DNA of 32,966 nucleotides from Candidatus Bathyarchaeota archaeon (lineage in GTDB: Archaea; Thermoproteota; Bathyarchaeia; Bathyarchaeales; Bathycorpusculaceae): the NCBI GenBank assembly GCA_012515445.1, contig JAAYYI010000008.1, forward strand, positions 1 through 32,966, in the 5' to 3' direction. Of this stretch, positions 16,115-23,618 are shown one piece after another; positions within the stretch are counted from its first letter, which is position 1, and each line of letters begins with the position of its first letter. Made by a program: the position numbers and the translations under genes. The notes below the pieces were generated by a model. That model had not been told where the DNA came from. It did no database searches and saw nothing but the letters and a program-made list of their open reading frames with translations.

Positions 16115-16990
16115 TTATTCGCTGGCTTTAATGCATTCGATTAACCCGCTGTATTCCTTCTCAGCTTCCGATGCCTCAAAGAGGCGCAGGTTTTGAGTCA
16201 GCTCCGCAGTGGAGGATACTCCGGTAATGGCAGTGCATACGCCCGACTGGCAGAGTGCATAATTAAGTAGTCTATAGGGATTAGAGTTTTCGGGAACATT
16301 AACCATCATGCTTTTCCAGCCAGTCTTGTAATTGGCGAGCTTTACTTTACGTCCAGCTTTAAGCAGTTCGCCCCCAACAAGCGGCTTCATCGCCACCACA
16401 CCCACACCCAAAGCCTTGCATAGAAGCAGTGCTTCGTCCCTTGGAGCATAAAAGTGGTTTGCCACGTTAACCTGATGCATAACACAATCAACAAGTCCAG
16501 ATTTAGCTGCCATCATGATTACCTCAGGATCATGGGTGCTAAGTCCCACGGCTTTGGCTATTCCTTCTGCTTTAAGCTTCCCTGCGAGTGCAACGATGCC
16601 TTTGCGGTTCAGCTCCTGCCAAATGCCAAGGTTTGAGGCATAGTGTATGTTTACTATCGGCGCAGAAGTTAAGCCTAAAGTTTCGAGCAGTTCTTTGAGG
16701 TACTCTTCGCATTCGGTGGGGCTGCGGCTTCGTTTATAGCGGCCGTCTCTTAGGCAGGAACCCAGATGAAAGGCGAGGATAGGCTGTTTGCCGGTGTCGC
16801 TCATCGCCTTCTTTAAGCCTTCAACGATGTTTGGGTAGGTCCAGACCAGGTCAAAATAGTTCACGCCTTCCTTAAGCGCTAAAGTAAAAACCTCTTTAGC
16901 TTCATATGCTGAAGCGTCTTTTAGGTATTCAACCCCTATTCCAAGAACGCTTACTTTCAATCGCGTTTTGCCTAAGTCGCGGTACTGCAT
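16115..16990 (-). CDS. Aldo/keto reductase family protein, altered catalytic Lys
   Basis: A 291-residue TIM-barrel protein. It opens MQYRDLGKTRLKVSVLGIG as in the AKR superfamily. The expected tetrad is only partly present: D47 and Y52 (NYFDLVWTYPN) and H116 (VNIHYAS) line up, but the position of the usual Lys holds His75 (PILAFHLGS). NADP-binding elements near the C-terminus are recognisable (GVGVVAMKPLVGG). Without the Lys, normal carbonyl reduction may be weak or different, although subfamilies with changed tetrads exist. It stands alone between two unrelated genes. The substrate is unknown. Confidence 0.85.
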   Translation of the reverse strand: MQYRDLGKTRLKVSVLGIGVEYLKDASAYEAKEVFTLALKEGVNYFDLVWTYPNIVEGLKKAMSDTGKQPILAFHLGSCLRDGRYKRSRSPTECEEYLKELLETLGLTSAPIVNIHYASNLGIWQELNRKGIVALAGKLKAEGIAKAVGLSTHDPEVIMMAAKSGLVDCVMHQVNVANHFYAPRDEALLLCKALGVGVVAMKPLVGGELLKAGRKVKLANYKTGWKSMMVNVPENSNPYRLLNYALCQSGVCTAITGVSSTAELTQNLRLFEASEAEKEYSGLIECIKASE

Positions 16991-17042
16991 AGCTCAAAGA
17001 TAGGTTGGGTAGGGCTTATTTCTTTCTGCAGCTGAACTTAAA

Positions 17043-17282
17043 GTGGATATACCTGCCTTTGTCGCAATACTCAAACTAAATGATACAGCAAAGAAAATAT
17101 CAGAAGGCAATCAGATTATAATTGTAGAAGGGTCAACTGACAACCCAGAAGCCATCAAGAATATCCAGCAAGAAATAGAAAACCGGATTTTACAAATAAC
17201 TGCAAATTCTAAAATAAGTTTATTTAAAAACCAAAAAAATCTAGAAAAAAGCTCTATACTAAAAAAGCTAAACAAAAAATAA
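17043..17282 (+). CDS. Small hypothetical protein, doubtful
   Basis: An open frame of 79 residues from a GTG start with no clear ribosome binding site. The composition is Lys, Asn and Ile rich, and the DNA is more AT-rich than neighbours. Residues 15-55 could form helices with a strand (NQIIIVEGS). No family is recognised. It may be a remnant of a transferred gene or simply a chance frame; it is divergent from the aldo/keto reductase gene. Confidence 0.35.
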   Translation: MDIPAFVAILKLNDTAKKISEGNQIIIVEGSTDNPEAIKNIQQEIENRILQITANSKISLFKNQKNLEKSSILKKLNKK

Positions 17283-17489
17283 GTGTACTAGCTGAAAAGG
17301 GATAAAATTTTGTGCGCCACTTTATCTACCCTTAATCTGCGCGTAATCCACGCCACGGGTACTCACTCTACGTCCTTTGGACTATTCTATTACTAAGCAG
17401 TCTTTTTTTGAAATTAACGGTGAATATAAAAGCGGTTTATTGAAACATTGAAAAAGTAAAGGGGAGTAAATACTCACCCATTCTTATGG

Positions 17490-18665
17490 CTATTTCAGAA
17501 GGTCTTTCACGACGACTAGTGGTGTTCCAGCATCAGCTGAACCGCTTATCAAGTCAGCCAAGCTTGCTGCTATGTCTTGCATTCTTCTAGGGGTTGTGCC
17601 TTCCATGCACATGTCATCGATTTTATACGATTTTTCTTTTTCATACTCAATAGTTTTCTCAATTTCAGCTCTTAGCTTGCCTTGAGAACAAAGTTTCCCA
17701 ACTAAATACTTGTATTTAACGCCAACTCTTCTAATCAACAAGCCGTCAGTACAGCCAAACGAGCATACTGGATCTGCTAACTCGTAAATTTTTGTGCTTG
17801 GATCCATATAAGCTCCATCCCCATACACGATAACCTCAACCTTTTTACCTAAACCCTCCAGAACTTTCGACTGGATTTTCGCGGCAATCTCAACTGCTTC
17901 CCTGGGAGCCAATTTTATTTCTTTATCAGAATACATGTTAGTTCCTAATAGGCCCCATTCAGACCAAGCGCTTTTCTTGTTGTCGTTACATATGTCTTTT
18001 AGGCTTATAGCGTTATCAAATTTCTTCTTTATTTTCTCAAGCACTTTATCGCTTTCATGAATGCACGAGACTATTACGCCATCAACATTGTGATCTAATA
18101 TTTTGTAGGGGTTGTTTGATAGAAAGATGTTGGGTTTGCCGCCTTCTGTATTCACTATTTTAGCGTAGAGATCCAAATAGTTGACTCCTGTTTCAGGATG
18201 GTAAAAAACTACGGTTTCTGATGCATCATATGGTATCTCTTCTTTGTTTAGATTTAGTTGTTCATCTAGTCCTTCAGGGGCTATTTGGTTTCCAACGCAA
18301 TCTCTCGGATAAGAAAATTGGATCGTGACACTACCTTTTGGAACGGCTTTTGCTAATGCTTCCAGTATGGGAACAAACCTGTTACGGCTCGCTATTGGAA
18401 AGATTATTCCAAGATGGCCTGATTCGGTTAGGTTTAGTTTTTCTCTTACTTCTTTTGCTATTTCTTCTTTGGTTACGTAGTTGTTTTGTGCTCTTGCAAC
18501 TACTGACTCTTTCACGCATAAAATGTCGTTGTCATCGATTAAGCCATCGGCGTCGCATTGTTTGACAGCTTTAAAAACTTCCTCGGTGATGTCATCTCCC
18601 GCCAAAATAACGCCCATTTTTACACCATACGATTTAACGCCTAAGTAATCAGGTAGTTTACCCAT
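17490..18665 (-). CDS. CofE-like protein (F420-0:gamma-glutamyl ligase family)
   Basis: A 391-residue protein. The N-terminal half shows the family's features: GDDITEEVFKAVKQC, then DGLIDDNDILCVKESVVARAQ, and later GIIFPIASRNRF. The C-terminal part has VIVYGDGAYMDPSTKIYELA and CSFGCTDGLLIRRVG. CofE adds glutamates to coenzyme F420-0 using GTP; its usual length is about 250 residues, so this protein is longer and may be a divergent paralogue with another acyl/amino substrate. F420 would fit an archaeal host. No other cofactor gene is adjacent. The start is the first ATG; one at codon 17 is possible. Confidence 0.75.
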   Translation of the reverse strand: MGKLPDYLGVKSYGVKMGVILAGDDITEEVFKAVKQCDADGLIDDNDILCVKESVVARAQNNYVTKEEIAKEVREKLNLTESGHLGIIFPIASRNRFVPILEALAKAVPKGSVTIQFSYPRDCVGNQIAPEGLDEQLNLNKEEIPYDASETVVFYHPETGVNYLDLYAKIVNTEGGKPNIFLSNNPYKILDHNVDGVIVSCIHESDKVLEKIKKKFDNAISLKDICNDNKKSAWSEWGLLGTNMYSDKEIKLAPREAVEIAAKIQSKVLEGLGKKVEVIVYGDGAYMDPSTKIYELADPVCSFGCTDGLLIRRVGVKYKYLVGKLCSQGKLRAEIEKTIEYEKEKSYKIDDMCMEGTTPRRMQDIAASLADLISGSADAGTPLVVVKDLLK

Positions 18666-18777
18666 TTTAAGTCACGGAAAACAATAACCGGTGTAAAAGA
18701 ATATTAAGTTTAACTATGCTGCGGGCGAATCGTTTCTTACTGTATAACTAAATTGTGAAACAAGTCGTAACTATGGA

Positions 18778-18800
18778 TTAATGGTTTGAGAGCCTAAATG
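18778..18800 (-). repeat. Third, diverged copy of the GGCTTGAGAGCC element
   Basis: On the plus strand this reads TTAATGGTTTGAGAGCCTAA and onward, matching the first 22 bases of the copy at 21586-21613 at 20 of 22 positions. It lies about 113 bases before the CofE-like gene start, in the same orientation relative to that gene as the other two have to the protease genes. Whether it acts there is unknown. The region 18666-18943 holds no gene. Confidence 0.55.
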
Positions 18801-18943
18801 GATAATTTAAGCAGGCAATTGGCAGCTAGACCATTCCTTCTGTCCATTGTATTGAATTTGTTGGATACCATTAGTTCTTGTTTGCAGATTTAGTGTTTCA
18901 TAAGGTTAAAGAGTAGGATCGAAAAGAAAATAGGTGATCAGAA

Positions 18944-19318
18944 ATGGCTAAGAATCTAAACGGGTTTGTTTTTCATGAGCTTATGACCACCGATGTTGAA
19001 GGAGCCAAAGATTTCTACCAGAAAATCACTGGACTCACTGTGACGCCAGGTCCTTATCCTATGTTGATGGACAACAATCAACCAATTGCTGGATTAGTGG
19101 CTCCAAGAGTAGACGGTTCAGCTTGGCCATCAGGTGGTCCAGCATCACACTGGATTGCCTATTTTAGCGTCAACGATGTGGATGCAACAGTGAAAATGGC
19201 AAAGCAACTCGGAGGTAAGGTGCTGCTACCACCTACCGATGTTCCAGGGTTTGGTCGAGCAGCTGTCCTGAGGGATCCGCAAGGCGCGGCATTTGGCATA
19301 TTCGCTCAACTGAAATAG
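18944..19318 (+). CDS. VOC (glyoxalase/dioxygenase fold) family protein
   Basis: A 124-residue protein with two beta-alpha-beta-beta-beta units: NGFVFHELMTTDVEGAKDFY in the first and HWIAYFSVNDVDATVKMAKQ in the second, ending AAVLRDPQGAAFGIF. This is the pattern of VOC family proteins such as YdeI/27 kDa antigen Cfp30B-like members. The potential metal ligands His11 (FHE) and a second His before WIAYF are present, with a final Glu replaced. The enzyme activity cannot be assigned. GGTGATC lies eight bases before the ATG and supports the start. A monocistronic gene. Confidence 0.85.
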   Translation: MAKNLNGFVFHELMTTDVEGAKDFYQKITGLTVTPGPYPMLMDNNQPIAGLVAPRVDGSAWPSGGPASHWIAYFSVNDVDATVKMAKQLGGKVLLPPTDVPGFGRAAVLRDPQGAAFGIFAQLK

Positions 19319-19730
19319 CAGTAACATAGGTCTAAGTTGGGTACTTAGAGGCGTTGGAAAAATAGCTTGCCGAGTGAATGCGCTCATGTTTTATACTCAT
19401 GCTTTAGTGGCTTAGGAAATGTTGGTTTAGCGTTCAAGTCTTTGAAAGAAAAAACCCATGTTTTTTGGGAAAATGACGATTTTTTCTTCTTCTAATGAGC
19501 CTTCCCTCTGAATTATCCATGTTGTGGAAACAGTAACGATCGTGGGGGTTGTTTTGCTGAGAAGTGTTGCGGTTGTGTTTAGTAAAGACGAGGTTGGATG
19601 TATGTACGCTGGAATAGCCTCTGTGGGTAGAATCTTAAAATGATAAGAGGCCGCGGTAACAGGCGGCAGCTTACTAAGAGGGACACTGGTGGTGGGCTGT
19701 TGGGATTTGAACCCAGCAGTCAAAATATGC
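19319..19730. other. Gap of about 410 bases between VOC gene and citrate synthase
   Basis: It contains the tRNA 3'-end fragment at 19689-19720 on the minus strand. A minus-strand frame of 98 residues (19723-19427) is open across it, but its first 15 codons are the tRNA fragment itself and no family is recognised. The strand-like stretches TIVTVSTTWIIQ and EEKIVIFPKN could be the remnant of an older gene. Nothing else is visible. Confidence 0.4.
19689..19720 (-). repeat. tRNA 3'-end fragment, left copy of a direct repeat
   Basis: On the minus strand the sequence contains CTGGGTTCAAATCCCAACAG followed by CCCACCA: a T-stem and T-loop and an acceptor strand ending in CCA. The 5' two thirds of the tRNA are absent; citrate synthase ends directly upstream. 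One base is missing between T-stem and CCA compared with a standard tRNA. The first 21 bases (19689-19709) recur exactly at 25089-25109. It is read as an att remnant. Confidence 0.6.
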
Positions 19731-20864
19731 TTAGCGTTTTTCTATGGGGACAAAGGGTCTATTAAAATCACCAATATATTCGCCCTTAGGACGTAGGAGC
19801 ACTGCATCTTCATACTGTTCTATCACATGAGCAACCCATCCAGAAACTCTGGCGGAAGCAAAGAACAACGGATAAAAGTCCTTGGGGACTCCTAATGCAT
19901 CCATGGCCACGGCGGCATAGAAATCAACATTTGGATAAATCTGCTTTCTCTGATAGACCAGCTGTTCAATCTTCATACATCTATTATACAATCCCTGTGA
20001 ACGCTCACGATGACAGTAGTCCTCCACTATGCCTCGTAGGTGTTTGGTTCTGGGATCTTGCGCCTTATATACGCGGTGTCCAAAACCCATAATCTTTTTC
20101 TTTTCATCCAACAAGCCCTGGATGTATTCTTCCACTTCTTCTTCCAAGTTTATCTCATCTAGCATATCCATCACTTTTTCGCTTGCCCCACCATGTAGGG
20201 GACCTTTAAGCGTTCCAATCGCCGAGGTTACAGCTGAATACATGTCTGAGTTGGTGCTGGCTGTGACACGTGCTGCAAAAGTGGAGGCATTAAAGCCGTG
20301 ATCTGCATGAAGAATCATAAACCGATGTATAACACTTGCTTCCTTCTCATCAGGCACAACTCCCTTGAACATATAGAGGAAGTTTTTTGAGAAGGCATAT
20401 TCTTTTTTTGGTTTTGGAATGGGCAGGTTTTGACGGGTTCTATGCAGAGTTGCAACTATCATGGGAACCCGAGCGATCAATCGTGTGGCTCTGCGCAAGT
20501 TTGCAGCCTGCGAAAAGTCACCTTCGTCAGGATCAAATTCGCCAAGATGAGAGACTTCTGTGCGTAAAACCGCCATGGGTGGGGCACTTTCGGGGGTTGC
20601 TTGTATGCTTTGCACAATCTCTTTGGGGAGGTACATTTCATGATAAAGTTGATTTGAAAACTCTGTTAGCTCCTGTTTGTTGGGTAGTTTCTTATGGATA
20701 AGTAAATAGGCTATTTCGGTGTACATCGTGCTTCCTACAAGGTCATCGATGTTATATCCTAAGTAGTAGAGAAAGCCCGCGGGGTCTACATAGCTGATTT
20801 TTGTTTCCGCAGCGGCAACATCTCTTAGGCCGCGAACAACTGATTTTTCATTATCTTCGCTCAT
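19731..20864 (-). CDS. gltA: Citrate synthase
   Basis: A 377-residue protein from ATG at 20864, chosen over a GTG three codons earlier because GTGATC, a good ribosome binding site, overlaps that GTG. The active-site residues are in place: the first His in LKGPLHGGASE, the second in GFGHRVYKAQDPR, and the Asp in YAAVAMDALG-VPKDFYPLFF, with the CoA/citrate Arg in ASARVSGWVAH. The enzyme condenses oxaloacetate and acetyl-CoA to citrate. Size and motifs are those of the short archaeal/Gram-positive form; 2-methylcitrate synthase activity cannot be excluded. The gene is complete, with a tRNA fragment right after its stop. Confidence 0.95.
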   Translation of the reverse strand: MSEDNEKSVVRGLRDVAAAETKISYVDPAGFLYYLGYNIDDLVGSTMYTEIAYLLIHKKLPNKQELTEFSNQLYHEMYLPKEIVQSIQATPESAPPMAVLRTEVSHLGEFDPDEGDFSQAANLRRATRLIARVPMIVATLHRTRQNLPIPKPKKEYAFSKNFLYMFKGVVPDEKEASVIHRFMILHADHGFNASTFAARVTASTNSDMYSAVTSAIGTLKGPLHGGASEKVMDMLDEINLEEEVEEYIQGLLDEKKKIMGFGHRVYKAQDPRTKHLRGIVEDYCHRERSQGLYNRCMKIEQLVYQRKQIYPNVDFYAAVAMDALGVPKDFYPLFFASARVSGWVAHVIEQYEDAVLLRPKGEYIGDFNRPFVPIEKR

Positions 20865-21018
20865 ATCGATCACATCTACTGCTTATACGCCCAGCAAACT
20901 ACTGGCAAAATAACCCATGGCGCTAATGCCGAATGCCCGCAAGCAGGGTACAAACGCATGAGGTTATCAGCAAAAACACTTTGGTAAATTTAAATACTTC
21001 CATAAAACAGACTAGAAC

Positions 21019-21560
21019 TTATTTGCGAAGGACATCGATTATTTTTTGTGCCCAAGTTAATCTGCCTTCTAATTGAGTAGGTTTTTCTATAACCTGCACG
21101 TTAGTTTCGGGAATACCTGGTACTGCTACAAGGCTTAACTCGGCATTGTGTAAGCCATGCGGGACTTTGCCGTCGACAAGATCGACAGCTTCGTAGTCTG
21201 CGCCGACGCTAACGTGCTGGATTAGGCCTTTGCGGATTTTCTCAGCGGTTGCCTCATCGTAGACTTCCGCTTCATACCAGAGGTTGTGACCATCCCAATC
21301 GGTTTTAGTGACCTTGCCAATTGCATTTGGAACTGCAACATGCTCAATGTAAACCGGTGCATTGGCAAGCTTGCTTGAGAAGGCTTGCAGCTCCTCAGAA
21401 GTGTAGATGTTGTGGTTTCGGCTCATGCCACTGCACATAGCCACGCCCGAATACTCAAGGGCTTACCTGAAAGAGCTTCAAGAACTATGAAAGGCAAAAG
21501 AGCAGCTACATGCCCTCTAAGCCGCTTGCATTCTTTACAACCAACGCCATCCTGAGACAT
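21019..21560 (-). pseudogene. Frameshifted HK97-type prohead protease relic
   Basis: The minus strand from ATG at 21560 reads MSQDGVGCKECKRLRGHVAA, clearly homologous to the opening of the intact protein at 30989. After about 40 codons a seven-base deletion (near 21445) shifts the frame. Homology resumes in the next frame from MCSGMSRNHNIY through APVYIEHVAVPNAIGKVTK and HVSVGADYE to ELSLVAVPGIPETN, so the catalytic His and Ser codons survive. The end is cut at DVLRK-stop, whereas the intact protein continues about 60 residues. It is inverted relative to the intact gene, and the homology continues upstream of the start codon. Confidence 0.85.
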
Positions 21561-21585
21561 CGCAAAAACAAATGGAAGCTACGCA

Positions 21586-21613
21586 TTAATGGCTTGAGAG
21601 CCTAAACGCGATA
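21586..21613 (-). repeat. 28-base element upstream of the protease relic
   Basis: The sequence, including GGCTTGAGAGCCTAAAC, matches 30929-30956 (opposite strand) at 27 of 28 bases. GGCT-TGAG-AGCC can form a four-base stem. It lies 25 bases before the relic's start codon and 32 bases before that of the intact gene, in the same relative orientation, so it is probably part of the promoter or operator of the late genes. Confidence 0.65.
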
Positions 21614-21720
21614 CTATCGCAAATACGACATACACAGCTTGGAGGGAATCCTAGCACTAATTTACCAGTAAAAAGATAGCTGCTTCATTAGGGTCAAGAG
21701 GTTGTTTGTTTTTTCAGGCT

Positions 21721-22095
21721 TTACTTTTCTGCCTCAGTAGCTATTTCTTTTTTCTTTACTAGTATTTCCATTTTTGTTGTATTACCGCATTTAGGGCATT
21801 TTAGGTACGTCCAGCCTCCGCGGTTTTTGGTTACCCCGTGAGGGCTGAAGAAGTCGGTTAAGAAGGATATTTCAAATTCGTTATCGCATTTTGGGCAGTG
21901 ATAAGCTGTGGATTTTTTGTGCCACAACACAATCAGGAATAGCCCGGCTGCGACAATCGCCAGCCAAACAAACCAATACGTTACAAGCAGGATAAAGGCG
22001 GTAACTGATATGACGGCAACATAGATTCCTATGAAGAGCAGGGATTTTGTCCAGTCGCTTGATTTCAGTTTACGATAAGGTGACATTCTACTCAC
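21721..22095 (-). CDS. Two-helix membrane protein with zinc ribbon
   Basis: A 124-residue protein with two transmembrane helices (about 17-38 and 41-60) and then a cytosolic zinc ribbon: C-P-K-C in YHCPKCDNEF and C-P-K-C in LKCPKCGNTT, separated by 29 residues. A charged tail follows. The GTG start at 22095 overlaps the stop of the upstream PH-domain gene (GTGA); an ATG three codons later is possible. Coupling to the PH-domain gene suggests that the two act together at the membrane. The family is not recognised. Confidence 0.7.
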   Translation of the reverse strand: MSRMSPYRKLKSSDWTKSLLFIGIYVAVISVTAFILLVTYWFVWLAIVAAGLFLIVLWHKKSTAYHCPKCDNEFEISFLTDFFSPHGVTKNRGGWTYLKCPKCGNTTKMEILVKKKEIATEAEK

Positions 22096-22589
22096 TTGAA
22101 GTTGTTTATGGCCTCGCAGACTTGATCTGGCTGCTTAGAGGAAAAAACAAATATTTTTCCCTCTTTGGGCGCTACCTCTATCGCGTCCCCAAAAGATGTT
22201 GTGTACGCGACTGAGCCGTCGGTGCCATATCGAATCCCTATCCCAAAGTAACGCCCAAGATTAGCTTTGGTTCTTTTACAATAAGTTAAGTCATCTATTG
22301 AGAAAGATTTCTTGTTGAACATACCATAGACAACCGTGAGTCTGCCGCCGCTTACTTGGATGCGAAGTCCCCGATAATTCCACATTAAAAAACCTATGAA
22401 CGCTAAAATTCCCCAAGCAATTGCAACCCCAACAAAACTCTCCATCGATAAACCTTCAAAATACAGTATTGTAAAACTAATAAAAACCTCTAAGGAAACA
22501 AACATGGCCACTATACCCTTGACCAGTTTTCCCATTGGCACCCATTCGACATAAACACTATTTCTCATGCTCCAGAGATAACCAAACAC
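22092..22589 (-). CDS. Membrane PH-like domain protein
   Basis: A 165-residue protein with two transmembrane helices (about 20-43 and 50-68) followed by a PH-like beta domain (RIQVSGGRLTVVYGMFNKKS, FSIDDLTYCKRTKANLGRYF, GDAIEVAPKEGKIFVFSSKQ) and a final helix (PDQVCEAINNFK). This is the layout of bacterial-type PH proteins in which the last helix packs on the sheet. It is coupled by overlap to the zinc-ribbon gene and lies back to back with another gene of the same layout at 22686, suggesting a local duplication. Confidence 0.7.
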   Translation of the reverse strand: MFGYLWSMRNSVYVEWVPMGKLVKGIVAMFVSLEVFISFTILYFEGLSMESFVGVAIAWGILAFIGFLMWNYRGLRIQVSGGRLTVVYGMFNKKSFSIDDLTYCKRTKANLGRYFGIGIRYGTDGSVAYTTSFGDAIEVAPKEGKIFVFSSKQPDQVCEAINNFK

Positions 22590-22685
22590 CCCTTTTATGA
22601 ATTTTCCAGCAAAACTAAAAATTGGCTGTATTATGGTTAAAAATGCGATATACCTATTAGCGTTTAAGCATAGTATATTGGTGAT

Positions 22686-23210
22686 ATGATTAGCAAAGAA
22701 GCAATGGTTTACAAGCCATATCGTAATCCCAAAGCAATACTCTATGGGATAATCTTCATAGTAGCCGTTGCAATCCCAATCAGCATTCTTATCTATCTTT
22801 TCTTAGAAGGCTCACTGATTTTCACCGTCACACTATCCGCCATTATGCTAGCAGTGCTATTCCTATTTGCGTACCTGACATTTTTTGGCAAAAACCTAAA
22901 CTATGAATTGTCAACTCAAGAAATCAAAATAAATTTTGGATTACTAAAGAAAAAAATAGCCTGCAACATGATAGCTAATGCTGAAATTGTAGATTTAAAG
23001 ATAATTTTGCGCATTTTGGCTCATAGTGTTCCCGGCTTTCAATGGGGTTCATTTAAAACAAGCATCGGCAACATCAATGTCTATGCAACTAAACTCAGTG
23101 GCGAGTTTGTCGTAATCACCTTGAATGATGGTGAAAAAATAGCTCTATCACCAGCCGAACCTCAACCCTTTCTATGGGCACTCAAAGAGAAAGCTCTGGT
23201 AGCAAATTAA
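22686..23210 (+). CDS. Membrane PH-like domain protein, divergent paralogue
   Basis: A 174-residue protein with two transmembrane helices (about 18-40 and 46-66) and a PH-like domain: LNYELSTQEIKINFGLLKKK, IACNMIANAEIVDLKIILRI, then NINVYATKLSGEFVVITLND and the helical end PQPFLWALKEKAL. The layout equals that of the divergently transcribed 22092-22589, although sequence identity looks low. No spaced ribosome binding site precedes the ATG (GGTGAT abuts it); an AT-rich box at 22662-22670 sits about 16-24 bases upstream, compatible with a leaderless mRNA. Confidence 0.7.
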   Translation: MISKEAMVYKPYRNPKAILYGIIFIVAVAIPISILIYLFLEGSLIFTVTLSAIMLAVLFLFAYLTFFGKNLNYELSTQEIKINFGLLKKKIACNMIANAEIVDLKIILRILAHSVPGFQWGSFKTSIGNINVYATKLSGEFVVITLNDGEKIALSPAEPQPFLWALKEKALVAN

Positions 23211-23271
23211 AGGCTGGATGTATTTCTATGCAATAATCGTGTCTAGAGTTGCAGAGAATGGCGGATTAAAT

Positions 23272-23343
23272 TTAGCGTTTTAGGGTTTTAGCAAACTCTA
23301 AATCTTCACTTGCTCGCTCAAGTTTCTTTCGAGCATTCTTTCT
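23272..23343 (-). pseudogene. Tail of a LuxR-like helix-turn-helix protein (relic)
   Basis: The minus strand reads KRKNARKKLERASEDLEFAK and TLKR-stop. It matches the end of the protein at 27562-27762 (NALKKLRCAKADLEFANSL): the NA-x-KKL and DLEFA blocks are shared. Nothing upstream on this strand continues the homology. It is a short fragment of the same viral gene family. Confidence 0.6.
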
Positions 23344-23553
23344 TTTGGTCCAGACGAATATCATTCAGCGGTAGCAAAAACAATTGAGGAAGCTCAGAAA
23401 CTGGTTGAAGCTGGCTTTGAGTATGTCTGCGATTTCGGATCAACTCTGGTATTTGTCAGCGGAATATTGTTTGCAATACATCTTTTTGTGTTCGGAGCGA
23501 AACTCTTGTCTGTTTCTAAAAAAGAAATAAAAAGTTCGATGAGAGCCAAATAA
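23302..23553 (+). pseudogene. Integrase C-terminal tail fused to a membrane-helix fragment (relic)
   Basis: An open stretch without a start codon. From 23344 it encodes FGPDEYHSAVAKTIEEAQKL followed by VEAGFEYVCDF. Archaeal tyrosine recombinases commonly end with a block of this form (AKTxEEAxxLxEAGFEYV followed by a basic end). Here the basic end is replaced by an unrelated hydrophobic helix (TLVFVSGILFAIHLFVFGAK) and a polar tail. The match is from recalled family pattern. It begins within a few bases of where the helix-turn-helix relic on the other strand stops, so a recombination joint runs through about 23343. Confidence 0.55.
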
Positions 23554-23618
23554 ATAATGATTTTGATGACGATTTACATTTTTTGATTGTTTTTATCTGA
23601 ATCTTTTGAGTGGATTAG

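Noticed and set aside
19689-19720. A complete or intron-containing tRNA gene
   Set aside because: No 5' half or anticodon arm is found in either direction; citrate synthase coding sequence lies where the rest of the tRNA would be.
19427-19723. Minus-strand open frame of 98 residues
   Set aside because: Its beginning is the tRNA fragment read as protein and no family matches; it may include an old gene remnant but is not supportable as a gene.
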